A DNA stretch of 64,000 nt, taken from the NCBI RefSeq assembly GCF_048128805.1, contig NC_135997.1, forward strand, positions 2,943,185 through 3,007,184, written 5' to 3'. The translations under genes were made by a program, and so were the position numbers. The notes beneath the pieces are model-generated. The model ran no database searches. It had not been told where the DNA came from and saw nothing but the letters and a program-made list of their open reading frames with translations. This stretch comes from Centroberyx gerrardi (Eukaryota > Chordata > Actinopteri > Beryciformes > Berycidae). Position 1 is the first letter of the stretch; every line of letters starts with the position of its first letter. Below, one piece after another: positions 23,640-34,736 of the stretch.

Positions 23640-24185
23640 GGCTTGTCTGAAGACTTAGTTAGGACCGGTATGTTTTTGAAGGCCGATATCAATACTTTCA
23701 GACTTTAGAAGTCACGAATAGCGTTTTTTTGTGTCAATATTCAAAACCTTTAAATTTTACTATTTTCATGCCAAACAATTACAAGGACTCAGTTTTTCCC
23801 ACAGAACTGTATTCTTATCAGGGTGGAAAAGTCCCTGAAACTATTTAGACCATCATGGGACACTAAAAGTCTCAGACTGATGATCAGACTGAATTATTTT
23901 AGCGTCAGCAGCTCTTTAAGGCAGAGTGACCCACCACTATTCACTGGTAGAGGAAATCCTGGGATACATTGCTGCCTTTAAATGAAGAATTTATTTATAA
24001 AAAACATAATGGAACAATTAAATGAATAAATAAATTGTGCAAAGATAAAATGAAATGTCCTGTCAGGTTTTTCTGTAGCTGTGGTCAGGGAGGAACCTCC
24101 ATGGTCGACATGATTGGCCAGTATCCAATATTTAACTAAAGGCCAATATTGGCCGATACATTGGTCAGATCTGATTTCATCCAAA
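23640..24185. mobile_element. Possible hAT-like repeat with GGCCGATAT motifs
   Basis: Left GGACCGGTATGTTTTTGAAGG and GGCCGATATCAATAC, and right GGCCAATATTGGCCGATACA and TTGGTCAGATCTGATTT, resemble inverted ends of fish 'ATCGGCCGATA' repeats. Weak; boundaries approximate. Confidence 0.35.
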
Positions 24186-24727
24186 GAATTATTTTTGATC
24201 TTTGTGACAAAAAAGGATAAGATGTCATGTGTGACAGGACACGCATTTCAAAACTGGAGGTAGGCGCTATATAGCTAACTAGCTACCACTTGGCTGCAAT
24301 GCTATTTTCTACTATTTCTCTAGCGTACTAGAATTGCTAGGGTAACTTAAAAACATCTATCAACTAATTATGCACATAAATATACCGTCTAGTCTTGTCT
24401 CACGACTGACTGAAGCAAACTCATTTTAGTAGTTGAGAAATTAATTCATAAGCACTTGGTAAGGGTTAAACAGACTCCTGTAACATCAAGATGATGACAC
24501 TGCTGCTTCTGCACTGCAGCAGGAGAAAATATGAAAATGCATTAATAGGTCCTCAGATGGGAGTGCTGCGGGACGCGAGGACGTAAAGGTAATGCAAACT
24601 AGTAATGCTCAGCCCGGCGGTGAGTGTCTATGGAGTGGTGAGTGGTTGTTTTGGCGTAAAGTGTTCTGCTTCAGTCTGAGGGCTAATGTGTTTGTTATCA
24701 CCTAGAGCAGATGGCCCAGCATGGAGG

Positions 24728-25370
24728 AGAGATTCACACACACACACACACTCAGGGAAACAAACACCTATACACACACATTCACGCACATGCACCTAAA
24801 TACACATATTCACACACTCACACACACACACACACAGCTAAATACACATATGCATGCATGCACACACATAAATACACAGGGACACAAACAAATACACACA
24901 CACAAACATTGTCACACATGCCTACCACACACACACAGAAGCAATGTCACACACAAATGCGCGGCTAAATATACATGCATGCACACACACATACGCATGT
25001 GTACACATGGAAGCACACACACTGACACACATCCCTACCACGCATCTTTACACACACATACACATTACCACCCACACCTCAGAATTATATAGGACACACA
25101 CAAACACAAATACCTACACTCACCCATGCACACACACACACACACACACACCTAAATGCACACATGCACACACATAAACATCCAAACACACATGTGCGCA
25201 CAGACACACACACACTCGCGCACATATTTGGATGCAAGCACTAACAGCAACCTACGCAGCTAGAACTACAAAGAAAGACACATTACCACCCACAACTCAA
25301 AGTTATATAGGGCACACACACTCATATATACAGGCCCGTACACACACACACACACACACACACAAACAAC
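24728..25370. repeat. 640-bp CA-rich VNTR-like tract
   Basis: Interrupted (CA)n with recurring higher-order phrases (CTAAATACACATATxCACAC, CACACATGCAxxxACACA, CCTACCACACA). All overlapping His/Thr-rich frames are products of the repeat. Confidence 0.85.
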
Positions 25371-25959
25371 AGCAACACTGCCAAAAAAAAACTTCCCACA
25401 TCATATGTTCTATTCTAAACTGTTTTTCTCCTGAGAAATTTCCCCATATTTGTTCAGCTTTCATTCTCATCATCTCCGTTTCTCTCTCCCTCCTCCTCCT
25501 CCCTCCCTCTTCTTTCCTCGCCTTCCATTTCCCTTCCCTCCGCCTGTCCTCTTTTTTTCATCCCTGTCTCAATCATCAGTTATTGATCTGTCTCTGGGGA
25601 GGAGAAATCAGCCAGCTACTCCTTTTTTCCTCTCTCTATTTTTAGACACAAGGCAGGTCTCAGGGAGGGCCACAACCAGAATGATGGAGTAGAAACACCA
25701 AGGCAACTGATACGGAGAGGTGGTGCTTAATTTGATGGCAAGGTGATAGAAAGAGTTAATTTCCATAATCCTGAGAGATAAGAACTCTGTAATGAACCTG
25801 GTGATGTTAAACTGTCTTTACGGATGTTAAGTTCACTCCCATGCAACCAGTGACTGGGTGAAGAAACCACTCCAGTGTGCAAATGCCTTGTAGTTATTCC
25901 TATTTTTACTTAAATTGAAGAATTAGAGGGAGCTATAGAGGTTGAGAAAATGTTACGAT

Positions 25960-26085
25960 GCTTGAGCCCATGAAACCCTTTCAAAACCCATTGTTATAAT
26001 TTCAAAAATGCATGAAGGTCAATCTAAAAATAAGGCTGTTTGTTCAATTCTTGATAAACTGACCTTTTGGAAACAAAAGGGTTTC
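25960..26085. repeat. Dispersed repeat family B, copy 2 (short)
   Basis: GAAACCCTTTCAAAACCCAT, AAAAATAAGGCTGTTTGTTC and GACCTTTTGGAAACAAAAGG match copy 1 in order. Confidence 0.55.
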
Positions 26086-26489
26086 AGCTGACAGCGTTCT
26101 ACTGGCTTGAAAACTCACACATAACTGATAGTGTGTTTAGACACCGTCTGCTCTCCCAGAAAAAACTGTCCTTGCATCTCTCCCTTGCATCCCTCTGTCT
26201 TTTTGTCAGAAGGGCACATCTATCCTTTAAGCCTGAGCAGACTGACTCAGAATGTCAAACATTGTTAGAATCACAGTCACAGAGATTTTGAAGATACTAG
26301 AGATCAGATGACAGCATTTGATGGCTGAAATAATTACCGTGCTGTGGAAGGAGAGACTAGTGTTTTATAGGAATAAGAGTATCTGATATCCTACAACCCA
26401 TGGTACCATCATGATGTCTGGGCATCTTGGGTTCATCACTTTCTGGACTGGGAAGTCTGCTTTCAAAATGTTACTCATAGATTACCATT

Positions 26490-26800
26490 TTTTTTTTCCA
26501 CCGTCAAGGTCTGTCCAAGCCAGCTCCTCTCCTGTCCTTTGCCCAACAGGCATTTCATGGTCCACTGCCCTTCAACCTGTGGGTGGTGTGCAGGCAGCGG
26601 CCCCACGCTGCTCTTTTGGGCTGCCGGCTGAGCACCACGTCCAGGCCTGGCTCCAGGAGTGGGCTCTGGTAACCCTGTTACAGGCGAAGTTCCTCAGGAC
26701 TTTGAGGTTTTCATAGGGGTCTTCTTAAGTCGCTATTTGATTGGCTCCTCACCTGACACCAGTTTGCCTTGTCGCTACCAAGGGGACAGTCAAGGAATCC
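26490..26800 (+). repeat. 5' portion of a Rex/RTE-like LINE
   Basis: CCACGTCCAGGCCTGGCTCC, CTCTGGTAACCCTGTTACAGG, TTTTCATAGGGGTCTTCTTA and GGCTCCTCACCTGACACCAG follow the order of a segment frequently found in fish upstream of the 'GGCGGGAGCGTTGGTCTCCC' RT region, which here begins at about 27505. Degraded and without a usable frame. Confidence 0.45.
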
Positions 26801-27504
26801 TGTGGCTGGCCGAGAGGTGTGGCTAAATGGGACGAAATTTCAGCTCCATGTCAAGTATGCGTGCAGAATGTGAGCGCGTGCGTGCAATGCCATCTTTGAC
26901 ACAAGCATGAGCATTGTTGTTGGCTATATTAACTATAAGTTACTATTCTGCACCTAACTTAGGCCCATATATGCAATAACGAATTTTAACGTTGTAGCAC
27001 AGATTGGTAGCAAGTTCAGTTCCAGTCCCCCACCACCCCTCCCCCTCACAGCTCAGGCGCATTCTCGAGGAAACTGCTGGGCCAAAAACAGCTCTATGAA
27101 GCAATATGTCAGCGCCCATAAGCCCCTATCTCTTGGCATTTGCTTCGCCATTTTGAAAAGTCAATGAGGGAATGAACGGTGCCAAATGATGCCCTACTTC
27201 CAGATAATGTAATACTTCCATGGTCCCTACCAGGAACACAAGCCTTCTGACTGGGGAACGCAACCCCCCTTCTACCACGATAAAGTTGTGATTCAATTTG
27301 GTGACTGACATCAAGTCAAACTCACAGAGGGTGCAATGGATGAAGTATAGGCACAAAACAATAAGGTGCATAAAGAGCAATCATAGCACACAGTGAGAGG
27401 CTTCTATATTACATGCAACATAATCAACACGTTTCAGGTTTAGCTCTTCCTGCGGCAGCATTGATGGATGGATGCATTAAGTGCATAAAGTGAAATTCTT
27501 TTCA

Positions 27505-28590
27505 GGCGGGAGCGTTGGTCTCCCACAAGGATGTGCATTGTCCCTTCTCCTCCTCCTCCTAATATCTCCTTTGGTGACATTAGGTTGGCATCTCTGCTGC
27601 TTGCAGATTGTATCATCCTTTTGGTTTCATTGGACTATGATCTCCAACATGCATTAGAGTGGTTTACATCCGGGCGTGCCCCTTCAAGTCTCAGGCCATG
27701 GCTGTCTTCTGAAAATAGGTGGTTTGTCCTATCCAGGTGACAGGTGAGCAACTGCTTCAGGTATCTTCTTTACCAGTGAGGGTAAAGTGGATAATGAGAT
27801 TGACCACTGGTTAGGTGTAGCGGCTGCAGTAATGTAATGTGGGCATTGTATCAGACCATGGTGGTAAAGAGAGCGCAATTTACCAGCCAATCTTCGTCCC
27901 AACCCTCACCTAGGGTCACAAGCTCTTGGTAGTGACTCAAAGAATGAGATTGTGGATACAAGCGGACACAATGCGGTTTCTCTCCAGGGGGGCCAGTCTC
28001 ACTCTCCACAATGTGGTGAGGATCTCAGTGATCCAGGAGGACCTCAGTTTTGAGAGGTGGCCATTGAGAGGAGCCAGTTCAGGTGGTTCGAGCACCTCTG
28101 TTTGGAGGTGAACCGGGCACGACGACTGGGAGGAAACCTCAGGGTAGACTGGACATGCTAGGGACTACATATCCCAGCATGCCTGGGAGCACCTGGGGAT
28201 CCCCAGGAGGAGCTGGAGGAAGTGGCTGTGGAAAAAAAGAAGATTGTCGCCTGACCAGCAATGGTCGAAAAAAGAAGTTGGTCCCCGGGCGCTGCGCTGC
28301 AAGCTGCCCACCGCTCCTGGCCTGCCCGTGGAGGAGGACGAGCCAGGATGGGATAAATGCGGAGGACATATCTCACGGCGCCATTGGAAGCATGTGTGTG
28401 TGTGCAAGCCGCCGTGCACGTGTGTGTGCATTGTGAAAAATGGTTGTTTGTGACAAATAAAGATGGGTTTGTCCATCCGTTTCCTTCCTTTGGAGGTCTG
28501 GGCTGCTCCGCTTGCCCTGTGGCCACCGTGACCCTGACACAGACAAGTAGCAAGAAAACGGATGGATTGATGGATGGAGATTAGCAATTA
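27505..28590 (+). pseudogene. Rex/RTE-like LINE 3' half (RT fragment), with a SINE-like insert
   Basis: Frames give GGSVGLPQGCALS, then FGDIRLASLLLADCIILLVS (RT catalytic region with the YADD-equivalent changed to LADC), DLQHALEWF, then VVTQRMRLWIQADTMRFLSR and RISVIQEDLS. It ends in AAGAAAACGGATGGATTGATGG, the (GATG)-type tail of RTE/Rex3-like elements. Deletions and frameshifts make it dead. About 255 bp at 28235-28490 are foreign. Confidence 0.65.
28235..28490 (+). repeat. SINE-like insertion inside the LINE
   Basis: Between the LINE's AGGAAGTGGCTGTGG and GGTCTGGGCTGCTC lies GGTCCCCGGGCGCTGCGC, GGGATAAATGCGGAGGACAT, a TGTGTGTGTG stretch and GTGACAAATAAAGATGGG. The 'AAATGCRGAGGAC ... TGTG ... 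ACAATAAAG' order is a very common fish short interspersed unit. Confidence 0.55.
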
Positions 28591-29192
28591 CTGATTACCT
28601 GCTAAAAACTGTAGTAGTCCAATAGTTAGTTATTGGACTAATATACTGTATATGCAACGTGAAGTTAAACAGACATTGTATTCAAATTTCTAGATTGGAA
28701 TTTGACTAGCATAACTATCATCGGGTGGTGGTGGCATTAGGGTGACATAACCTGTTGTGTGACTAGATAGTTGCTGGTGCCCATTCCTGAACCAGAAGGC
28801 AATATCTTGTCAGGGAAAGTGAATGTGTAATATTCTGCCCTCCTTGAACAACTGTTGTCAACGGCCTTCAGCGAGGCTTAACTTGCACTTGCTGCTCAGC
28901 GGCCAACAGTAAAAGGCTGTGGTTGTACTGAGCCCTCAGGTATGAATGTGTGAATGTCTAGAGTTCTCAGCAAATATTCATTGGATATGTTAAAGTTAAG
29001 CAAAACAAAGTCATCATCCAGAAACACAATGAAACATCAGCTGCATTTGTATATATAACCATGCAATGAAAATGTCTTTTTGCCCTTTCTTTTAATCCAA
29101 CAAGTAATTACCTGTCTCTGTCAAATGAATCTCTAATCTGATTATTCTCTTTCTCTATAATGGATTACTGTTAGTATTTTCTGTAATCAAAT

Positions 29193-29194
29193 TA

Positions 29195-29240
<46 letters not shown>
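29193..29240. repeat. (AC)n microsatellite
   Basis: About 24 uninterrupted AC units. Confidence 0.95.
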
Positions 29241-29244
<4 letters not shown>

Positions 29245-30629
29245 GCATGGACAATAATCACATTTAATGGAGGAAGCATACATTTGTATACCATACCAAT
29301 ACACACAACACACACACAACATTTGCTTCAGCAAATGTGCAATAAATACACACAGCACACACACACAAACACGTAAACCTTCTATGTTCTGCTTTGTTCA
29401 AGTCATTCAAGCAGATTGCCCTCAGTAGAGGAGATATTAATGTGTCTTTTATTAGCAGAGACAAGCTCTCTCATTGTCTCATTGTCCTGCTCTAATGAAG
29501 CAACATGAAGCAGACACGCAGGTGGAGCTGTCGCCGCTCTCACTGCAGCCGCAACACAAAAGGATACAGCTTATCATGTATAGAGCTACCAGACCCAGAG
29601 GAGTACAGCATTACAGCATGCCGGCCCTGTTTTCTCTGCAGTTTATCAGCTTAGATCAGGGAAATATGTCCCATATGAAATATATGATATATGGAAATGT
29701 GATCCCGCTTCCATCCTGCTTCCCCTTCCCCTATTTTATAGATCATTTTTTATTGCTTTTCTGCTGACAGTACAGTTGACATAGACAGGAAAGGGGGACG
29801 AGAGAGAGGGATGACCTCTCTCTCAAAGCCTCACCTTTGCTAGTCTGAATAGAGGAAGTAATAATAGTTATTATGTACTCGTTGTAAGGGGTATGAATGG
29901 CTGCTTGTCATACCAAGCTCTATTCTAATGGGAGTCTCTGCACCACTGAACAAGTACTTGATGGATGTAATGTGTTGAATGGATAAATAGATAATACATT
30001 TCAGCTGATCTGCTGATATGAAATGTTTTGTCTATTTTTGATGGATTTGTCTTTATTGTGAGCTGCATCAAGACTATTCCCGTATAGCAATATATCACTG
30101 CTGTGGCTTTAAAGTATTGAATGTTGAATCTAAGTGTTCTACTTGGCTGTTACTACATCGACCACTTTCAGTGGATGCTAATTACAGCAGTAGTTAATTG
30201 TAATTAAGGTGCTGAGGCACAACCGATCATTGAGGTCTGATTGTGCTTACTTGTCCCTTCTCTGCAGAGAGAAATCCATTCTTCTGAAAAAGCAGAAATG
30301 GTGCAGTACCAATTGCAAATACTATAATTATTTTTCTGTGGAGCAGTACAGACTTTTTAGTATAGCCTTAAATTAAAAAAGCCACAAAATCGACAATGTA
30401 CCAGTTAGGCTTGTTCATGTAATGGCAGCTTGCGCTAAGAAATAGTTGTTGTTTGTCTGTGTAATGGCAGCAGTTTGACTCAGTGATGTTGATAGACTGT
30501 AATCCTTGGAGAGTCTGGCACTGCAGGTTCAAACAGCAATGAAAGAATAGATAAAACAATCCTCTTCCATAATGAGCACCCATGGGATCTAATCACAGAG
30601 ATGAGCAACTGAACAGAGCAGAAGAGAAC

Positions 30630-30674
30630 AGAATAGAATAGAATAGAATAGAATAGAATAGAATAGAATAGAAT
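30630..30674. repeat. (GAATA)n pentanucleotide repeat
   Basis: About eight AGAAT units after AGAAGAGAACAGAATAG; it is the reverse complement of the motif at 6127. Confidence 0.9.
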
Positions 30675-30996
30675 TAGCCTATTCAAGCATCACAAGTACA
30701 TCATAGCATGCATTTTCTGATTTGACTAATCAATCAGCTACTTGTTTTTTATTTTTGATTCCATGGTTTCACTGCATGTTTAGATGCATTATTTTTACTG
30801 ATTGATAGGCTGTTTATTTTACTTTAGCTTTCTCACTTTTCAGTGCAATAGGTAGGATATAGTTTTAATTTAGACCTAGCTTGGAATGGCTTGCATGATT
30901 TATAGAAACAGGACGGACAAACCCCGTCTTTATTGGTCACATGCAACCATTTACATCACATACACACGCCGGCTGATCTTAGAAATTAGGTTGAAG

Positions 30997-30999
<3 letters not shown>

Positions 31000-31036
<37 letters not shown>
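31000..31036. repeat. (GT)n microsatellite
   Basis: About 18 uninterrupted GT units. Confidence 0.95.
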
Positions 31037-31039
<3 letters not shown>

Positions 31040-31621
31040 TTTGTCCTCATTTGCTCAGACTGGATGCCTTTCTCACATTCAGAAACTGGTCTACTTGTGG
31101 TTTCATCTTCAAACTCATGCGCATGAACTGGTTTAGAACCACATTCAAGATTTGAAGCCTTGTCTGAGACGTTCATGCCCACATTTCTCTCAGATGAGGC
31201 ATTCCTGTGGTCCTGAGATGAGATGTTTGGCTTGACAAGTCGGAAGCCAAACCAGTTAGGAAACCCACACTCAGCAAAAAGGATTGGAGAAACTCTGTGG
31301 CGTAAAAATGTGGCGCTGTTTGACTGCGGAAATGATGATATGTTATGACTAGAGATGAGCTGTGAAGCATGAAATGATGTGAAGAAACAGTGATTCTTTA
31401 TCCTGGAGATGGGGGAAAAAGATTAGACTTATTATAGAAATAGTCATTGTTGTAATGCATGAGCAACAGAATGAATCACAACAGTCCTCGGGCGACTACA
31501 GGAGCTTGGTGTTTATATTATGTTTCATCAAGATGGTGAGACCAACTACAGAATGAGACAGTCAGGTGGATTTATGTTCATGTTTTGGAGTCATTTAAAT
31601 GTTTGTCACTGTATTGGCACA

Positions 31622-32020
31622 TTAAAGGAAAAATCCAAGCGAAAACACTTGAACACTGTTAAAAAACAGTCGTTGGCAATGGACCTTGCTTTTCTCGACC
31701 CATTTTGTTGTTTGGTGTATTTTTCTTTCCCACTGATAACTGGCCAAATGTAGCCGACCTGACAAGATATTTCCAGCAGCTACAATGAAGTTCAATTGCA
31801 GAAAAATTTCAGCTACCTAAAGCATCAATGGTAAACGTCAGGTTTTGGTGTCAGTCCCTCAGAAGGGCTCAGAAGGGGTGCGAGGGCTTCTTTCTAGAGC
31901 CGCCATTTTGCACTGAAGTTTAACAATCATACAGGGAGGAATCCATCGTAGAAGAGGAGAGAGACCAATTTCTCAACCGACGGCAGCCTCAATAGATCAG
32001 AATGCAATGCAACAAATGAA
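31622..32020. mobile_element. F1 MITE copy d, abutting the c1qtnf4 acceptor region
   Basis: Starts TTAAAGGAAAAATCCAAGCG and contains CATTTTGTTGTTTGGTGTAT, TTTGGTGTCAGTCCCTCAGA and the CGCCATTTTGCACTGAAG block. It is truncated at the right, fading out at about 32020, about 60 bp before the polypyrimidine tract of the first c1qtnf4 coding exon. Confidence 0.65.
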
Positions 32021-32099
32021 AATGATGACAAGTGTGTGAGCTCCAAACCAACTTTACAGATAAATAATGATGTTTCCCATTTTCTGTCCCTCTACAGAT

Positions 32100-33791
32100 A
32101 TGATGCTGTTCCCAGTGAGTCTGCTGATCGGCCTGCTGTGCCTGAGCCATGCCGGAGGCGTGTGGGGTTTCGCCCGTCTGCTGGAAGACGTGGAGCTCCG
32201 CTCGGCTTTCTCGGTTGCACGCACCAACAGCATGGAGGGTGGGCCCAAGATGACGGTGACCTTTGACACGGTTTATGTCAACATCGGCAGTGATTTTGAC
32301 CCCAAGACTGGCTTGTTCCGCTGTCGTATCCCCGGGGCCTATTACTTCTCCTTCACGGTGGGAAAGTTCCCGCACAAGGACCTGTCTGTCATGCTGATGA
32401 AGAACAGAAATGAGGTGCAGGCCATCGTGTACGAGGAAAACTCCGGAGAGGAGAGGAAGGTAGGTGGGGGAAGAGAAAAGGATCTGTGGAAGAAAGGTTG
32501 CTGTTTCCAGCCTGAAACAGATCTTGGACAGTTCAGTTTAAATAGCGAACACGTCTCTCCCCAATTTAACAATAAGAGTATCAAGACTCCTTGTGTCAAA
32601 GAGAAAAATTCTGGATCTTCACTGACAATGAACCAGAGACTGATTTGATTGAGGGATCTGTCTAAAATCATAGAAGTAATGTGTGAATTCTGTTTCAGGG
32701 TGGATTTTACAAAGGTCTTCTATTGCATTATTTAGCAAAGCACTCCAATTATCTTACACTGCAATATGGCTCTCGTCACTGAGGGTGTGTATGTGTTTGG
32801 GGGTGGGGAATGAAAGCAGAACAGAGGGGATTACATATTCCCACAATGCCTGAATAAAGAGCTGCGTGAGGTAGATGATCGGATTATGTGTTGGTTTCAG
32901 TGCTTGGATGTAAAACAGTCCTAGATATTACTCCGTAACCAGGGTAATAAAGTCAGTGTTAATCCTCAGGTGCAGAGCCAGAGTGCCATGCTGCAGCTGG
33001 AGTTCGGTGACACCGTCTGGCTTCGTCTCCATGGTGACCCTCGCTACGCGCTCTACAGCAACACGGGACACTACACCACCTTCAACGGGTACCTGGTCTA
33101 CCCCGACACCTACGACTACCAGACGCACCACCACCAACACCCGGCCTATAACTCCCAGCAGCCCCAGCAGGAAAACCTCTCACCCTTAAATAGTAACCAG
33201 GCTATAGATCACACCCTGCCAGAGCAGACTGGAGCCAGGGACACGACAGAGGAGAAGGAGCTGGAGCAGAGGGAGGAGAACGAGGAGGAGGAGGACGACG
33301 ACGACGACGAAGAGGACGAAGAGGACGACCAGCGCTCCGCCTTCTCGGTGGGCCGCACCCAGAGCATCGTGGGAGTGGACCAGGGTGGCATGCCCCAGCA
33401 CCAGCCGGTCAGCTTCGACACAGCGTTTGTCAACATCGGAGAGGACTTCAACGTGACGGAGGGGGTGTTCACCTGCCGCGTTCCCGGGGCCTACTACTTC
33501 TCCTTCAACGTGGGCAAGCTGCCCCACAAGACGCTGTCGGTCAAACTGATGAAGAACCGGCTAGAAGTGCAGGCTATGATCTACGACGACAGCCAGGGGG
33601 AGAAGGCGCTGCAGAGTCAGAGCTTGATGCTTTCCCTGAAACCCGGAGACACCGTCTGGCTCTACTCCCACCAGAGAGATGGTTTTGGAGCCTACAGCAA
33701 CCACGCCAAGTACATCACCTTCACTGGCTTCCTGGTTTACCCCGACCTCCCCGCCACCACCAGCCAATCACAGGCAGACAAGAAACCCTAG
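32100..33791 (+). CDS. c1qtnf4: C1q/TNF-related protein 4 (two C1q domains), 393 aa
   Basis: Secreted C1q/TNF-superfamily protein; mammalian CTRP4 is the family member with two C1q domains and no collagen stalk. Coding exons are 32100-32459 and 32970-33791, with a GT donor at 32460 and an AG acceptor at 32968-32969; the junction is phase 0. The start is the first of two adjacent ATGs just after a strong pyrimidine-rich acceptor (32081-32097), so at least one non-coding 5' exon must lie upstream; I did not locate it. Residues 1-23 look like a signal peptide (hydrophobic SLLIGLLCL core). C1q domain 1 is about residues 34-166 ([30 protein letters not shown]). C1q domain 2 is about 242-379 ([30 protein letters not shown]). 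The linker (167-241) is His/Gln-rich and then strongly acidic, making the protein about 64 residues longer than the human protein (329 aa). This is the only plus-strand gene here. Identification is firm; function is inferred from the family. Confidence 0.95.
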
Positions 33792-34159
33792 CTGCTGCGA
33801 GTGGGGTGGGGATCGAACATTATGGGAGAGGAGGTTAAAGCCAGGAACTCATACAAGACGGAATAGTCTGTGAATCCACAAGCTGGGTGGAGTTGGGGAG
33901 TTGTGAGCTGAACCGGTTTGATTTATATGAGTAGGTCCCAGTGTGGCAGCAGGTTTGGTGATGAATATTGCTTTGTGGTTGACTTTGACGTTTCCTCTTT
34001 GTATGAATTCCTTGGCGAGGTCACAGGGACTTTGGACCGGGTGCAGGGCTTTGGACCGCATGAATGAATGAACGTCTCCTCAACAGCCAGCTGAAGGCTA
34101 CCCAGGATTTGACTTCATCACACTCAAATGTAGAACCTTGAATGACAGTAATGTGAATA

Positions 34160-34736
34160 TTAATTGAGTAGTACACCACAAAATGAAAATTCAGTCAATA
34201 TCTACTCACCCCCATATCAGTTCAAACTCCACTGAAGTTTGTATGATCACCAAACCCACAGCCAGTTAGTTGCTGTAGTTCCATCTCAGCCTTCTCCCAG
34301 ACTATTGAAGTTAATGGGGCCATCTTTTAAAAGCTCCAAAAAACGCATGAAAAGTCAATAATATTTCTCCAAACAGCTTGTGCAGCTTAATCCAAATGTT
34401 TGAAGCTAAACAATTGCAGTGTGTGTCCAAAAGTTCAATATTTACCTCGTTATCTCCTATAATTTCCTCACTGACAACGCTCACAGCACTGGATTGGATT
34501 CTGCTGCAAGAGCTGTTTGCAGAAATTTTATGGACATTTTAATAGTTTTTTGGAGCTGTAAAAAGATGGCCCCATTAACTTCAATAGTTTAGGAGAACGC
34601 TGAAATGGAACTACAGGAGCCAACTCGCTGTGTGTCTGGTGCTCCTACAAACTTCAATGGAGTTTCTGCTGATGGGGGGGGGGGGGGCGAGTAGATAATG
34701 ACGGAAATTTCCTTTTGAGGTGAACTATTCCTTTAA
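34160..34736. mobile_element. TTAA-flanked MITE with long (about 50 bp) inverted ends
   Basis: Left TTAATTGAGTAGTACACCAC leads to ATATCTACTCACCCCC. The reverse complement of the right end reads TTAAAGGAATAGTTCACCTC and then TTATCTACTCGCCCCC. A second inner inverted pair (AACTTCAATAGT / ACTATTGAAGTT) lies deeper. It is 569 bp, lies downstream of c1qtnf4, and may fall in its 3' UTR. Confidence 0.75.

Larger units (their letters stand above)
20200..24720. other. No gene recognised
   Basis: Holds F1 copy c (22231), the 23339 microsatellite and a possible hAT-like repeat (23640). The longest frames (about 120 codons, near 21468 and 22627) show no family resemblance and are likely chance. Confidence 0.5.
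28600..31620. other. No gene recognised
   Basis: Microsatellites at 29193, 30630 and 31000; otherwise AT-rich unique sequence without exon-like features. Confidence 0.5.

Noticed and set aside
24711-25645. Several His/Thr-rich open frames of 77-137 codons
   Set aside because: They are translations of the CA-rich repeat in different frames, with no domain, start context or exon structure.
28083-28587. Frames of 117-140 codons on both strands near 28.3 kb
   Set aside because: They fall across the LINE remnant and SINE-like insert; no coherent domain.
33186-33527. Antisense frames over c1qtnf4 exon 3
   Set aside because: Shadow frames of the real exon; Val/Leu/Ser runs arise from the GAG/GAC linker.
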